Origin: Marinobacterium zhoushanense
GTDB taxonomy: Bacteria > Pseudomonadota > Gammaproteobacteria > Pseudomonadales > Balneatricaceae
Length of the DNA: 64,000 nucleotides
Direction of reading: 5' to 3'
NCBI RefSeq assembly: GCF_014641945.1
Contig: NZ_BMIJ01000001.1
Coordinates: 248,001-312,000 of the forward strand
Shown: positions 8,491 through 16,781 of the stretch, one piece after another
How positions within the stretch are numbered: position 1 is the stretch's first letter
How the letters are laid out: the number at the start of each line of letters is the position of its first letter
Translations under genes and position numbers: made by a program
The notes under the pieces: generated by a model
Seen by the model: the letters and a program-made list of their open reading frames with translations, nothing else
What the model was told of the DNA's origin: nothing
Database searches by the model: none

Positions 8491-9543
8491 GTGTCTGCCA
8501 AGTATGCCGCGCTTGCCTGTGCTCTGCTGCTGGGCACGGCACCGACAATGAGCCGGGCTCAGCCGGGCGACGACAGTTGGACACTGAATCTGTATCTGGA
8601 GAATGACCTGTTCGCCGATACCGACCAGCAGTACACCAATGGCGTTAGAGCGTCCTGGGTCTCGCCGGTGATCGACAGCTTTATCGATGATCCGGCGATT
8701 CCCGCCTGGATACGTAGCGCCAACCGGACACTGAGCGTGCTCGATCCGCAGCCGGCCAAGTTCGAGAAGGAGCCTAGCCGCCGACTGATCATCACCCTCG
8801 GCCAGCAGATGTATACCCCGGCCGATAGGGAACGCACCACGCTCGATCCCGACGACCGCCCCTACGCCGGCTGGCTATACCTTGGCTTTGGCTACCATAC
8901 GCAGACGCGGCACAAGCTCAACTCCTTCGAGGCCAACCTGGGTGTGGTCGGCCCCTGGTCACTGGCGGAGGAGAGCCAGAACCTGATACACGACCTGCGC
9001 GGTTTCAAGAGATTCAAAGGCTGGGACAATCAGCTGCACAACGAGCCCGGCATTCAGCTGATCTATGAGTACAAGCAGCGCCTGTTGTTTGGTGGTCTGT
9101 TCGACAACTTTCAGCATGACCTGATCGGCCACGCGGGCGGTAGTCTCGGTAACGTAGCCACCTACCTGAATACCGGTGCCGAATACCGCATCGGCTACAA
9201 CCTGCCACTGGATTTCGGCACCTCGGCCCTGCGTACCGGTGGCGACAACAGCACCCCGATGTCGGTGGATCCGAGACTGCACAACGAGTGGGGTATCCAC
9301 ACATTTCTGTCGTTGGACGGCCGCTGGGTGCTGCGCGACATTTTCCTCGACGGCAACAGTTTCCGCGACAGCCACTCGGTGGATAAAGAACCTCTGGTCG
9401 GTGACGCGGCATGGGGCGTGGCCGCCACCTGGAATCACTGGAAACTGTCGTTGGCGCGCTACTACCGTAGCGAACAGTTCCGTGACCAGGACGGGAGCCA
9501 CAAGTTTGGCTCCATCGCCCTCTCCTACTCGTTCCGCCCCTAG
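8491..9543 (+). CDS. lpxR: LpxR-type lipid A deacylase, outer-membrane beta-barrel (DUF2219)
   Basis: A 350-residue protein from a GTG start 3 nt after the ydbL stop. A signal peptide (ALACALLLGTAPTMSRAQ) is followed by LYLENDLFADTDQQYTNGVR. This matches the family N-terminal strand, whose Asn-Asp pair and hydroxyl residue are catalytic and calcium-binding in Salmonella LpxR. A histidine-containing GYHTQTRHKLNSFEANLG segment follows, and the protein ends in an aromatic barrel-type C terminus (IALSYSFRP). LpxR removes the 3'-acyloxyacyl chain of lipid A. Coupling to the YdbH-YnbE-YdbL genes suggests a joint role in outer-membrane lipid composition. Substrate specificity cannot be read from the sequence. 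Confidence 0.85.
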   Translation: MSAKYAALACALLLGTAPTMSRAQPGDDSWTLNLYLENDLFADTDQQYTNGVRASWVSPVIDSFIDDPAIPAWIRSANRTLSVLDPQPAKFEKEPSRRLIITLGQQMYTPADRERTTLDPDDRPYAGWLYLGFGYHTQTRHKLNSFEANLGVVGPWSLAEESQNLIHDLRGFKRFKGWDNQLHNEPGIQLIYEYKQRLLFGGLFDNFQHDLIGHAGGSLGNVATYLNTGAEYRIGYNLPLDFGTSALRTGGDNSTPMSVDPRLHNEWGIHTFLSLDGRWVLRDIFLDGNSFRDSHSVDKEPLVGDAAWGVAATWNHWKLSLARYYRSEQFRDQDGSHKFGSIALSYSFRP

Positions 9544-9560
9544 CCCTCGGACGACAGCGA

Positions 9561-9878
9561 ATGCAGACGGCGCCACTTAATGAACTGATCTGGCAGATCG
9601 TCGCCTCGATTCCCGAGGGCAAGGTAGCAACCTACGGCCAGATCGCCACGCTGGCCGGTTACCCCAACCACGCACGCTATGTCGGCACAACGCTAAAAAA
9701 ACTGCCCAAGGATACGGGTCTGCCCTGGCATCGCGTGGTCAACGCCAGGGGAGAGTCCTCGTTCCCCAAGGGCAGCGATGCCTATAAACGACAGATGGAG
9801 CGATTGGAGGCTGAGGGCGTTATCTTCCGTAACGGCAGACTGTCTTTCAGCCGGTACGGTATAGAACAACGCCCTTAG
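9561..9878 (+). CDS. Alkyltransferase-like protein (ATL, MGMT fold without the acceptor cysteine)
   Basis: A 105-residue protein with the DNA-binding half of O6-methylguanine-DNA methyltransferase. In place of the alkyl-acceptor motif PCHRV it has PWHRV (55-59), the hallmark of ATL proteins. The helix-turn-helix region (GQIATLAGYPNHARYVG) with its arginine finger is intact. ATLs flip and bind O6-alkylguanine and flag it for nucleotide excision repair without repairing it themselves. It starts 17 nt after lpxR, probably by readthrough rather than shared function. Confidence 0.92.
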   Translation: MQTAPLNELIWQIVASIPEGKVATYGQIATLAGYPNHARYVGTTLKKLPKDTGLPWHRVVNARGESSFPKGSDAYKRQMERLEAEGVIFRNGRLSFSRYGIEQRP

Positions 9879-9889
9879 GTTCTGAAGCG

Positions 9890-11059
9890 TTACAGTTCGG
9901 CGTTTTCGCGGTCCAAGAGTGCTGCCGGCTCATTCTCGGCCACCGGCAATACCGCATCGATCAGTCGCGACAGGTTGTCATCGTACTCCTGTTGCTGCTC
10001 ATCAGGGGCACCGAGGTAACGGCTGTCCTGCTGGATCAAACCGGACAGCAGCTCGCGGCCGAACTGACCAGGCGCGCTGAGGAAGCCCAGCGAGGGAGCG
10101 CCAACGCTCTCCGCCAGCGCCTTCATCAGATGTCCGAGGCGAAGTCCCGGACGGTCCTGGGGCTGATCCAGCTGCTGCATCTGTTCATAGCTCGACGCAC
10201 TGGCATACTGACGGCTGTAACTCATGGTCAGACTCATCGAGGCCAGCTCAGAGCTGTCGAAATTGAGACCCGCACTCTGTTCAAATGCTTTCTGCACATC
10301 GCCGTCGAAGAACTCATCGGCGAGATTGGAGACATCCTTGATCAGGTTGTTCAGTGCGTCGATCTCGCCCTCATCCAGATCACCCTCGATGCTGAAACGA
10401 TATTCGCTACGCTCGGAACGGCTGAGGCTGAAACTCGCAGCCAGTCCGCTCTCATCGCTCTGCAAAGCCAGGGAACTCTCCTGCTGCAGGTTGCGCGAGA
10501 AGCGAACGGTCACGGCATCCCCATCCTGGGTGCGGATGGTCAGCTCCATGTCTTCGGCATTACTGAAACGCTCGACGATCCCTAAACGAATACTGTCGCT
10601 GGAGAAGACAGGCGCATTGCCGCCCGGGGCAATTGCGGCCAGCGCGTCACGCGTCGCGGTCTCGGTTTCATCCACCTGAGCGGCGATCGCGCCCTGCAAT
10701 ACGCCGAGTTGATCGAGTACTTCACGCGCTTCGGCAAACCCCGCCTCGGCCCCCTCCAGTGCGGACTGGTAGAGCTTTTTCAGCTGCTCATCACTGGCCC
10801 CGCGCTGTGCAGCGGAGGCCAGTCCTGCGGCCACGAAATCACTGATGCGCGTAGCAACTTTTTCCGGCGTGAAGTCGGCACCGTTGAGCGCTTTCAGCTC
10901 ATCACTGCCCATCTCGGGAATATTCTCGGCCAACTTACCGAGCAGTGTATCGATCGCCTGACGCTGCCCGTTCGGCGACGCGGTGTCGGCACTACGATTG
11001 ACAACCGGGGTCTGGGTCTGAGACTGAAGACCCGACGAGGGAAAGTAGATATTGACCAC
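9890..11059 (-). CDS. DUF5610 domain protein
   Basis: A 389-residue predicted cytoplasmic protein. I place the start at the GTG at 11059 (VVNIYFPSSGLQSQTQT), which has GGAG 8 nt upstream; the frame is open further but has no comparable site. Residues ~30-150 (RQAIDTLLGKLAENIPEMGS... DFTPEKVATRISDFVAAGL...) match the helical DUF5610 domain. The rest is acidic and polar, with a beta-type stretch of alternating residues (SFSLSRSERSEYRFSIEGDL). There is no signal peptide or membrane helix. The function of the family is unknown. It converges on the ATL gene with an 11-nt gap. Confidence 0.65.
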   Translation of the reverse strand: MVNIYFPSSGLQSQTQTPVVNRSADTASPNGQRQAIDTLLGKLAENIPEMGSDELKALNGADFTPEKVATRISDFVAAGLASAAQRGASDEQLKKLYQSALEGAEAGFAEAREVLDQLGVLQGAIAAQVDETETATRDALAAIAPGGNAPVFSSDSIRLGIVERFSNAEDMELTIRTQDGDAVTVRFSRNLQQESSLALQSDESGLAASFSLSRSERSEYRFSIEGDLDEGEIDALNNLIKDVSNLADEFFDGDVQKAFEQSAGLNFDSSELASMSLTMSYSRQYASASSYEQMQQLDQPQDRPGLRLGHLMKALAESVGAPSLGFLSAPGQFGRELLSGLIQQDSRYLGAPDEQQQEYDDNLSRLIDAVLPVAENEPAALLDRENAEL

Positions 11060-11272
11060 GGCAAGCTCCGCGAATTTAGAGTTTACAGATTTCAGTCTAG
11101 CCTGTGCCAAGCGCTGAGGGAGCAGACCGAATACAACAATCTGGTTATCGGTTAACCAGCAGAAAACTTTAATACGTTTGTTTAGAAAATACACCCTTCA
11201 GGCTTTGCTTGTCAGCGGCCCCCATCGAATAGTAATTTCAACCGATTAGTCAGCATCAGGAGAATAAGGACA

Positions 11273-11773
11273 ATGCCCATTGCCCCCAATATTGAGATTA
11301 TCGAAGCAGACCTGGGGTTGGCCGAGCAAGCAGATGCGTTCAGGCAGTTAATAAACGAATACGCCAAGGACCCCATGGGCGGTGGTGAGCCGCTGCCGGC
11401 AGATATCCTTGAGCGCCTGCCGCTGGCTCTGGCGCAGCGCGACGACAGCTATACCCTGATCGCATACTCTGATGGCAAACCGGCCGGGCTGCTCAACGCC
11501 TTCGAGGGCTTCTCCACCTTCGCCTGCGCCCCGCTGCTCAATATTCACGATGTGATAGTCGCCAGCGCCTATCGCGGCAAGGGGCTTGCGGATCAGCTGC
11601 TGGAAGCCGCGGAAGGGATCGCCCGCCGTACCGGATGCTGCAAATTGACGCTCGAGGTACTGGAGCACAACAGCCGTGCTCAGACGGTCTACCGCCGCTG
11701 CGGTTACGCAGGTTACGAGCTTGATCCGAACTCCGGCCGGGCGTTGTTCTGGCAGAAGGTACTGAACGCTTAG
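11273..11773 (+). CDS. GNAT-family N-acetyltransferase
   Basis: A 166-residue single GNAT domain. The acetyl-CoA pyrophosphate loop is YRGKGLADQLLEAAE (about 101-115), preceded by the beta-4 strand LLNIHDVIVASAYRG, and the C-terminal EVLEHNSRAQTVYRRCGY motif is complete. It is predicted to acetylate a small-molecule amine or protein; the substrate is unknown. AGGAGAA precedes the ATG. Its stop overlaps the end of the convergent yaeQ gene by 4 nt. Confidence 0.85.
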   Translation: MPIAPNIEIIEADLGLAEQADAFRQLINEYAKDPMGGGEPLPADILERLPLALAQRDDSYTLIAYSDGKPAGLLNAFEGFSTFACAPLLNIHDVIVASAYRGKGLADQLLEAAEGIARRTGCCKLTLEVLEHNSRAQTVYRRCGYAGYELDPNSGRALFWQKVLNA

Positions 11774-12318
11774 GCCAGCGGATCCAGTTCACTGGGGGTC
11801 AGGTCGGCACTGCCGGCATCGCCGGTGAACCAGAGCTGGCCATCCTGAACGGTACACTGCAAACGCATCTGCCGAGCCGCCAGCTCCGTCAACGCCGCAC
11901 TCTCCGCTTCAGCGATCCGCAGTACACGCAGGTTGTCAAACCGGGTCAGCGAGCGGCGTACCCCCTGCCACCAGGGATCGACCTGTTGTTCACTGCCGTA
12001 GACCAGCAGTATTACCTCCTGGGCACGAGAGCAGGCCTTGCGCAGCCGCTTCTCGCTGGGCAAGCCCACCTCGATCCAGCGCTCGATATCGCCGTTCGGC
12101 GCATGCTGCCAAAGATCGGGTTCATCGTCGACACACAAACCGCGGGTAAAGCTCAGCGCCTCATCGGCGAACAGCACGAACGCCAGCAAACGCATCATCA
12201 ACCGCTCTTCGGTCTCCGATGGATGCAGGGCCAGTGTCAGCGAATAATCGGCGTAATGGTTCCGATCAAGATCGGAAATATTCAGCATCGCTTTATAAAT
12301 AGTTGATTTCAGTGCCAT
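11770..12318 (-). CDS. yaeQ: YaeQ family protein
   Basis: A 182-residue YaeQ homologue (MALKSTIYKAMLNISDLDRN, then YSLTLALHPSETEERLMMRL). The fold is a variant PD-(D/E)XK nuclease. The expected acidic and lysine cluster is visible in PDLWQHAPNGDIERWIEVG and PSEKRLRKA. No nuclease activity is firmly established; E. coli YaeQ was first noted as a high-copy suppressor of RfaH loss. It is cytoplasmic and apparently monocistronic. Confidence 0.9.
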   Translation of the reverse strand: MALKSTIYKAMLNISDLDRNHYADYSLTLALHPSETEERLMMRLLAFVLFADEALSFTRGLCVDDEPDLWQHAPNGDIERWIEVGLPSEKRLRKACSRAQEVILLVYGSEQQVDPWWQGVRRSLTRFDNLRVLRIAEAESAALTELAARQMRLQCTVQDGQLWFTGDAGSADLTPSELDPLA

Positions 12319-12404
12319 CTGAGTGTTGATCCTGAGGTTCGCGCAAGCCAGTATTATACTAGTCTGAAAGTCATATTAGGGTTGCGAAGCGGAAGGATAG
12401 CGCC

Positions 12405-13031
12405 ATGCCACCTCTATGGATACTGATATTTGCGCTGGGGCTATTGTGGTCCGGCTGGGATCCGAAGGATCGTCTGACCTGGCTTCTTGAGGTCGCCCCG
12501 GCTCTGGCCGCGCTTGTCTTGCTGTGGAGCACACGCTTGCGCTTTCCGCTTACACCACTGGTCCTTTGGCTGGTGCTGCTCCATAGCCTGATATTGATGG
12601 TTGGCGGCCATTACACCTACGCCGAGGTACCGCTGTTCGACTGGATAGCCGAATGGCTTGGCCAGAGTCGCAACAACTACGACAAGGTGGGACATCTTGC
12701 TCAGGGTTTCATACCCGCCCTGTGCGCGCGTGAAGTGATGCTGCGCCTGAATCTTGTCAATGGCCGCTTCTGGGTGGCGTTCTTTGTCGTCTGCTTCTGC
12801 CTCGCGCTCAGTGCCTTTTACGAGCTGATTGAGTGGTGGGTGGCGCTGGCGTCGGACGAGGCTGCCGATGCCTTCTTAGGTACCCAGGGCTACGTCTGGG
12901 ACACCCAGTCCGACATGCTGATGGCGCTGATCGGAGCCGTGCTCGCACTGATCACGCTACACCGCTATCATGACCGCCAGCTGGCGCAGCTCGCCCGCTA
13001 TCCCGTGCTCCCATCCACCGATTCTGCGTGA
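12405..13031 (+). CDS. YjdF-family (DUF2238) inner-membrane protein
   Basis: A 208-residue polytopic membrane protein with about six hydrophobic helices. The conserved family motifs are YDKVGHLAQGFIPALCARE, SAFYELIEWWVAL and GYVWDTQSDMLMALIGAVLA, with charged residues (Asp, His, Glu) in or near the membrane. The biochemical function of YjdF/DUF2238 is unknown. The mgtE gene begins 6 nt after its stop, so the two are probably cotranscribed. Confidence 0.8.
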   Translation: MPPLWILIFALGLLWSGWDPKDRLTWLLEVAPALAALVLLWSTRLRFPLTPLVLWLVLLHSLILMVGGHYTYAEVPLFDWIAEWLGQSRNNYDKVGHLAQGFIPALCAREVMLRLNLVNGRFWVAFFVVCFCLALSAFYELIEWWVALASDEAADAFLGTQGYVWDTQSDMLMALIGAVLALITLHRYHDRQLAQLARYPVLPSTDSA

Positions 13032-13037
13032 CCGACG

Positions 13038-14375
13038 ATGAGCGAAGAGATCACCCAGCGCATAGAGCAGCTTATCCGTAGCGAAGATGAGGTCGACGCT
13101 AACCTCTACGCCGAGGTATCGGAAGATCTGGAGCCGGACCAGCTCGCATTGCTGCTGGAATCCCTGCCGCGTGAAGCACGTGCCGATTGCTGGGCCCAGG
13201 TACCGGTTGAGCAACGTGTGGATGTGCTGGTCGAGATGCGTACCGAAGCACGGGCATCGCTGCTGCGTGACTTCGATAGCCAGGCACTGGATCAACTGAT
13301 CTCGGACCTGGACGCGGAAACCCTTATCGAGCTGGCTGAATCCTTGCCTGGCGATGTAGTCGATATCGCTTTGGCTCGCATGGACGAGCGCCAGCGCGAG
13401 CACTACGAACGGTCGGCACAGTACGCTGAAAACGCCATCGGTCGTTACGTCGATCATCAGCTGCTGATCCTGCCGCAAAACAGCCGGGTGCGCGACGCCG
13501 TGCGCTTGCTGCGTCGCGAGACTCCGCTGCATACCCAGCACCTATGGCTGGTCGACCGCACCGGTCGCTATGCCGGAGCGGTGGAGACCCACGCCCTGTT
13601 CGGCCAACCCGACCATCTTTCGCTGGTAGAGCTTGAGGACGAGGAGTTTGAGCCCCTGCAGGCTACCACTTCACTGCGCGATGCCAGCGAGGCGTTCGAG
13701 CATGCGGAGGTCAGCGCCCTGCCGGTAGTCGACGAGAGCAACCGATTGCTTGGCCGGATGACCCAAACCCTGGCCCTCGAGCTGCTTCACGAACACTACG
13801 AAAGCAAACTGATGGCCAGCGCCGGTCTCGACGAGGAGGAGGACCTGTTCGCCCCGGTAATGCGCAGCTCACGCCGTCGCGCCACCTGGCTCGGCATCAA
13901 CCTGCTTACCGCGTTTCTGGCCTCCTGGGCGATCGGTCTGTTTGAAGGCACCCTGCAACAGGTGGTCGCGTTGGCGGTGTTGATGCCGGTGGTCGCGTCG
14001 ATGGGCGGCATCGCCGGTAGCCAGACACTGACCCTGATCATCCGCGGTCTGGCGCTGGGCCAGATCAGCGCCGCCAATATCAAGCCGCTGCTGCGCAAGG
14101 AGCTTAGCGTAGGCGGTCTTAACGGCGTACTGTGGGCGCTGGTGATCGGATTTGTGGCCGCCTACTGGTTTTCGAGCCCAGGCATTGGCCTGGTGATATC
14201 GCTGGCGATCGTCGTCAATATCGCCGTCGCGGCACTGTCCGGGGTCATGGTGCCGGTACTGCTGCAGAGGCTGAAGATCGACCCGGCCCTGTCCGGCTCG
14301 GTGATCCTGACCACGGTCACCGATGTGGTCGGGTTTGTTGTATTCCTGGGACTGGGCTCGCTGTTCCTGACCTGA
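13038..14375 (+). CDS. mgtE: Magnesium transporter MgtE
   Basis: A 445-residue MgtE channel. Residues ~1-130 form the acidic superhelical N domain, with LESLPREARADCW-type repeats. About 130-255 hold two CBS domains (DHQLLILPQNSRVRDAVRLL and EPLQATTSLRDASEAFEHAE). From ~270 there are five transmembrane helices with the conserved pore segment LMPVVASMGGIAGSQTLTLI. Cytosolic Mg2+ binding between the N and CBS domains closes the channel in characterised members. No magnesium riboswitch was seen upstream. Confidence 0.93.
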   Translation: MSEEITQRIEQLIRSEDEVDANLYAEVSEDLEPDQLALLLESLPREARADCWAQVPVEQRVDVLVEMRTEARASLLRDFDSQALDQLISDLDAETLIELAESLPGDVVDIALARMDERQREHYERSAQYAENAIGRYVDHQLLILPQNSRVRDAVRLLRRETPLHTQHLWLVDRTGRYAGAVETHALFGQPDHLSLVELEDEEFEPLQATTSLRDASEAFEHAEVSALPVVDESNRLLGRMTQTLALELLHEHYESKLMASAGLDEEEDLFAPVMRSSRRRATWLGINLLTAFLASWAIGLFEGTLQQVVALAVLMPVVASMGGIAGSQTLTLIIRGLALGQISAANIKPLLRKELSVGGLNGVLWALVIGFVAAYWFSSPGIGLVISLAIVVNIAVAALSGVMVPVLLQRLKIDPALSGSVILTTVTDVVGFVVFLGLGSLFLT

Positions 14376-14384
14376 CCGGTTGAT

Positions 14385-15521
14385 TTAGCTGCCACTCTTA
14401 TCCTGACCGCCAACCAGTCTCACCGAAGCCCCATTGCCACTGGGATTTAGCTCCGCATCCTCGCCCTTCTGCTCCGCCTTGTTCAGGTACATGGCGCGAT
14501 CGGCCTGGCTGAGCAGTTGACCCGCACTGGGGTAGTTATCCGGACCCGCCTGGGCAATTCCAATACTGAGCAGAATAGTGTCATCCACCTCCGCCAGGGC
14601 ATCGACCAGGCGGCTAACGCAGATATCCCGCGCCTGCTCGGCATTGCAACGCGGCAGAATGATACAGAACTCGTCACCGCCGTAGCGGAACGCACTATCC
14701 TCGATTCGCGAAACCTGCAGGATCGAGCGCCCCACATTGCGCAGTATCTCATCGCCCCGCTGATGGCCTTCGGTATCATTGAACAGTTTGAAGTCATTGA
14801 TATCGATGTAGATCAGACTCAGCATCTCCTGCCGATTTTCCGCCATGCGCAGATAACGGGTCAGAGCCTCGTTGAGATAACGTACTGACTGCAGCCCGGT
14901 CAGCGGGTCGGTTCGTGCCATCCGCTCCAGCTGGTGGGTACGCTCACGAACCTTCTCCTCCAATATGCGCGCGTACTCTTCCGATTTCTCACGCGATGCC
15001 TCGATCTCCGATAGCAGGCTGCGAATATAGGTTTCGAATACCAGCGTGATATCGAACATAAACACCTTTTCCAAAGCCGAGAGGGTATCGGCACGCACTT
15101 GGATATCGGCAATATGGCGACTCAGATGATCGCTGAGTAAACTTTTCAGGGTATAGACGGCGGACAGATACAGCTTGGTATCGACGCCGATCCGCTTGTG
15201 CACCAAGCCGATGCGCAGACGGTTGTTGACGTACTCGATATCGTAGACGCCGCTGAACAGGTCCAAAATATAGCGCTGCTGGGCGGTGCGCAGGCGCTTC
15301 AGCGTATCGGCATCACCGATCAGCAACGCAATCTCGGGGGTATTGGTCTGCATCTCGTAGAAGGTATCGACGATGCCGCCGAGTCCTGCTTCGACAATCT
15401 TGCGCGCATCCACGATCAGCTTGATATCGCGCTCGGTGATCATGAACAGGCGCTGACGATTTTCTATCTCGAACTCGGTGATCCGCAGCTGTTCCAGCAA
15501 CGTCTGGTCTGTCTGCTTCAT
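14385..15521 (-). CDS. Globin-coupled diguanylate cyclase
   Basis: A 378-residue cytoplasmic oxygen sensor/cyclic-di-GMP synthase. Residues ~15-165 form a globin-coupled-sensor haem domain; the likely proximal ligand is His108 in RIGLVHKRIGV. A coiled-coil linker spans ~170-202. The GGDEF domain covers ~203-355, with intact active site RYGGDEF (281-285) and an RxxD inhibitory site (RIED, 272-275), so it should be active and product-inhibited. The layout matches E. coli DosC. It is convergent with mgtE (9-nt gap) and has its own long upstream region. Confidence 0.88.
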   Translation of the reverse strand: MKQTDQTLLEQLRITEFEIENRQRLFMITERDIKLIVDARKIVEAGLGGIVDTFYEMQTNTPEIALLIGDADTLKRLRTAQQRYILDLFSGVYDIEYVNNRLRIGLVHKRIGVDTKLYLSAVYTLKSLLSDHLSRHIADIQVRADTLSALEKVFMFDITLVFETYIRSLLSEIEASREKSEEYARILEEKVRERTHQLERMARTDPLTGLQSVRYLNEALTRYLRMAENRQEMLSLIYIDINDFKLFNDTEGHQRGDEILRNVGRSILQVSRIEDSAFRYGGDEFCIILPRCNAEQARDICVSRLVDALAEVDDTILLSIGIAQAGPDNYPSAGQLLSQADRAMYLNKAEQKGEDAELNPSGNGASVRLVGGQDKSGS

Positions 15522-15821
15522 TTAGCTTCCCTCTCGTTAACGATCCCTTTCGCTAAACCGAGCGTTGCCCGGCCTCATTAACCAGCAAACTTCGCCAACA
15601 TATCCGACTGTTTTTATAGGGTATACCAGCTTGTCATGAAATTGGCCAGCGTTTCCACCTTGGTATCCCGACAGTTGCTGACCGATTGAGCGCGTTACAA
15701 TTGTGGCGGAGATGAAGCGCGTTCACATTAACTGCAGAAGATTTCATCATATAACTAAAAGATCTGAATTCGTTTCACATTTATAATGCATGCCAGCTAA
15801 ACGAGAGAATGGACAACCACC
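15522..15821. other. Intergenic region between divergent genes
   Basis: 300 nt separating the globin-coupled cyclase gene (leftward) and the MTHFR-like gene (rightward). A TATAAT hexamer at 15782-15787 could be a -10 element for the rightward gene, but no good -35 lies 16-18 nt upstream. I see no hairpins or repeats of note. Confidence 0.5.
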
Positions 15822-16781
15822 ATGCATCAGAGCCTGCGCGACAAATTTGCCGACCCCAGCCGGGGTGTCTACTTCATCGGAACCACGCCGCCACGGGATA
15901 GCACCAGCGACGAGAAGATGCGGGAGATCGCCGGCAAACTGCTGTCTCGGCTAGCCGCTCTGGAGTTTGACGGGCTGATCATCTACGACATTCAGGATGA
16001 GAGCGCGCGTATCGATACTCCCCGTCCCTTCCCGTTCAAGGAAACGCGTGATCCGAGGGAGTACTCACGTCTGATTGCCGATCTATCCAATCGGGAGACG
16101 ATCACTTATAAGAGCGTGGCGCAGCGTGATCGCGCGGATTTCGAGCGCTGGTTGGATGAAGCCTGGAACGAGTTCGGTTTACGCAACCTGGTCCTGGTCG
16201 GCAGCCCCTCGTCGGAAGGCGATATTCGCCTGACGCTGCCGCAGGCATACGCCGCGCTGAACGAACACCAATACCCCTTCTATCTCGGCGGCGTCACCAT
16301 CGCCGAACGTCATGCATTGAAGGGCAACGAACATGAACGGCTGATCAACAAGCAGACCAACGGCGTGGAGTTTTTCGTCTCCCAGGCGGTCTACAACCCT
16401 CAGGCAACCATCGATCTGCTGGCAAGTTACGCACGCAGCTGCCGTGAGCAGGGGATCACCCCCAAACGCATCGTGCTCACCTTTACCCCCTGCGGCAGCG
16501 CGCAGACACTGGAGTTCATGGAGTGGCTGGGTATCTCGGTACCGGCGGCAACTCGCTGGCGTATTCTGGATGCGGATAACCCGCTGGCGGAGTCGATCCG
16601 TATCTGTCAGAACAGTCTGGATCAGATTGTGGAAGCCTGTGTCCCGCTCGGTTTGCCGCTTGGGCTCAATATCGAGAGTCTGACCAACCGTAAAGAGGAG
16701 ATCGATGCGTCGATTCAGCTCTATCGTCTGCTCAAGGCAACGCTGGACCTGAAACTGGCTGAGCAGCAGCTGAAGGGTTAA
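15822..16781 (+). CDS. Methylenetetrahydrofolate reductase-like protein
   Basis: A 319-residue protein resembling a stand-alone MTHFR-type TIM barrel. Recognisable elements are GVYFIGTTPPRDSTSDEKM near the N terminus, the strand LEFDGLIIYDIQDESARID, LRNLVLVGSPSSEGDIRLTL in the flavin-binding region, and NGVEFFVSQAVYNPQAT, equivalent to the MTHFR F(I)TQ segment. Genuine MTHFR reduces methylene- to methyl-tetrahydrofolate with FAD. This divergent subgroup is not, to my knowledge, well characterised, so reaction and cofactor are inferred. The gene appears monocistronic, with no methionine genes nearby. Confidence 0.6.
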   Translation: MHQSLRDKFADPSRGVYFIGTTPPRDSTSDEKMREIAGKLLSRLAALEFDGLIIYDIQDESARIDTPRPFPFKETRDPREYSRLIADLSNRETITYKSVAQRDRADFERWLDEAWNEFGLRNLVLVGSPSSEGDIRLTLPQAYAALNEHQYPFYLGGVTIAERHALKGNEHERLINKQTNGVEFFVSQAVYNPQATIDLLASYARSCREQGITPKRIVLTFTPCGSAQTLEFMEWLGISVPAATRWRILDADNPLAESIRICQNSLDQIVEACVPLGLPLGLNIESLTNRKEEIDASIQLYRLLKATLDLKLAEQQLKG

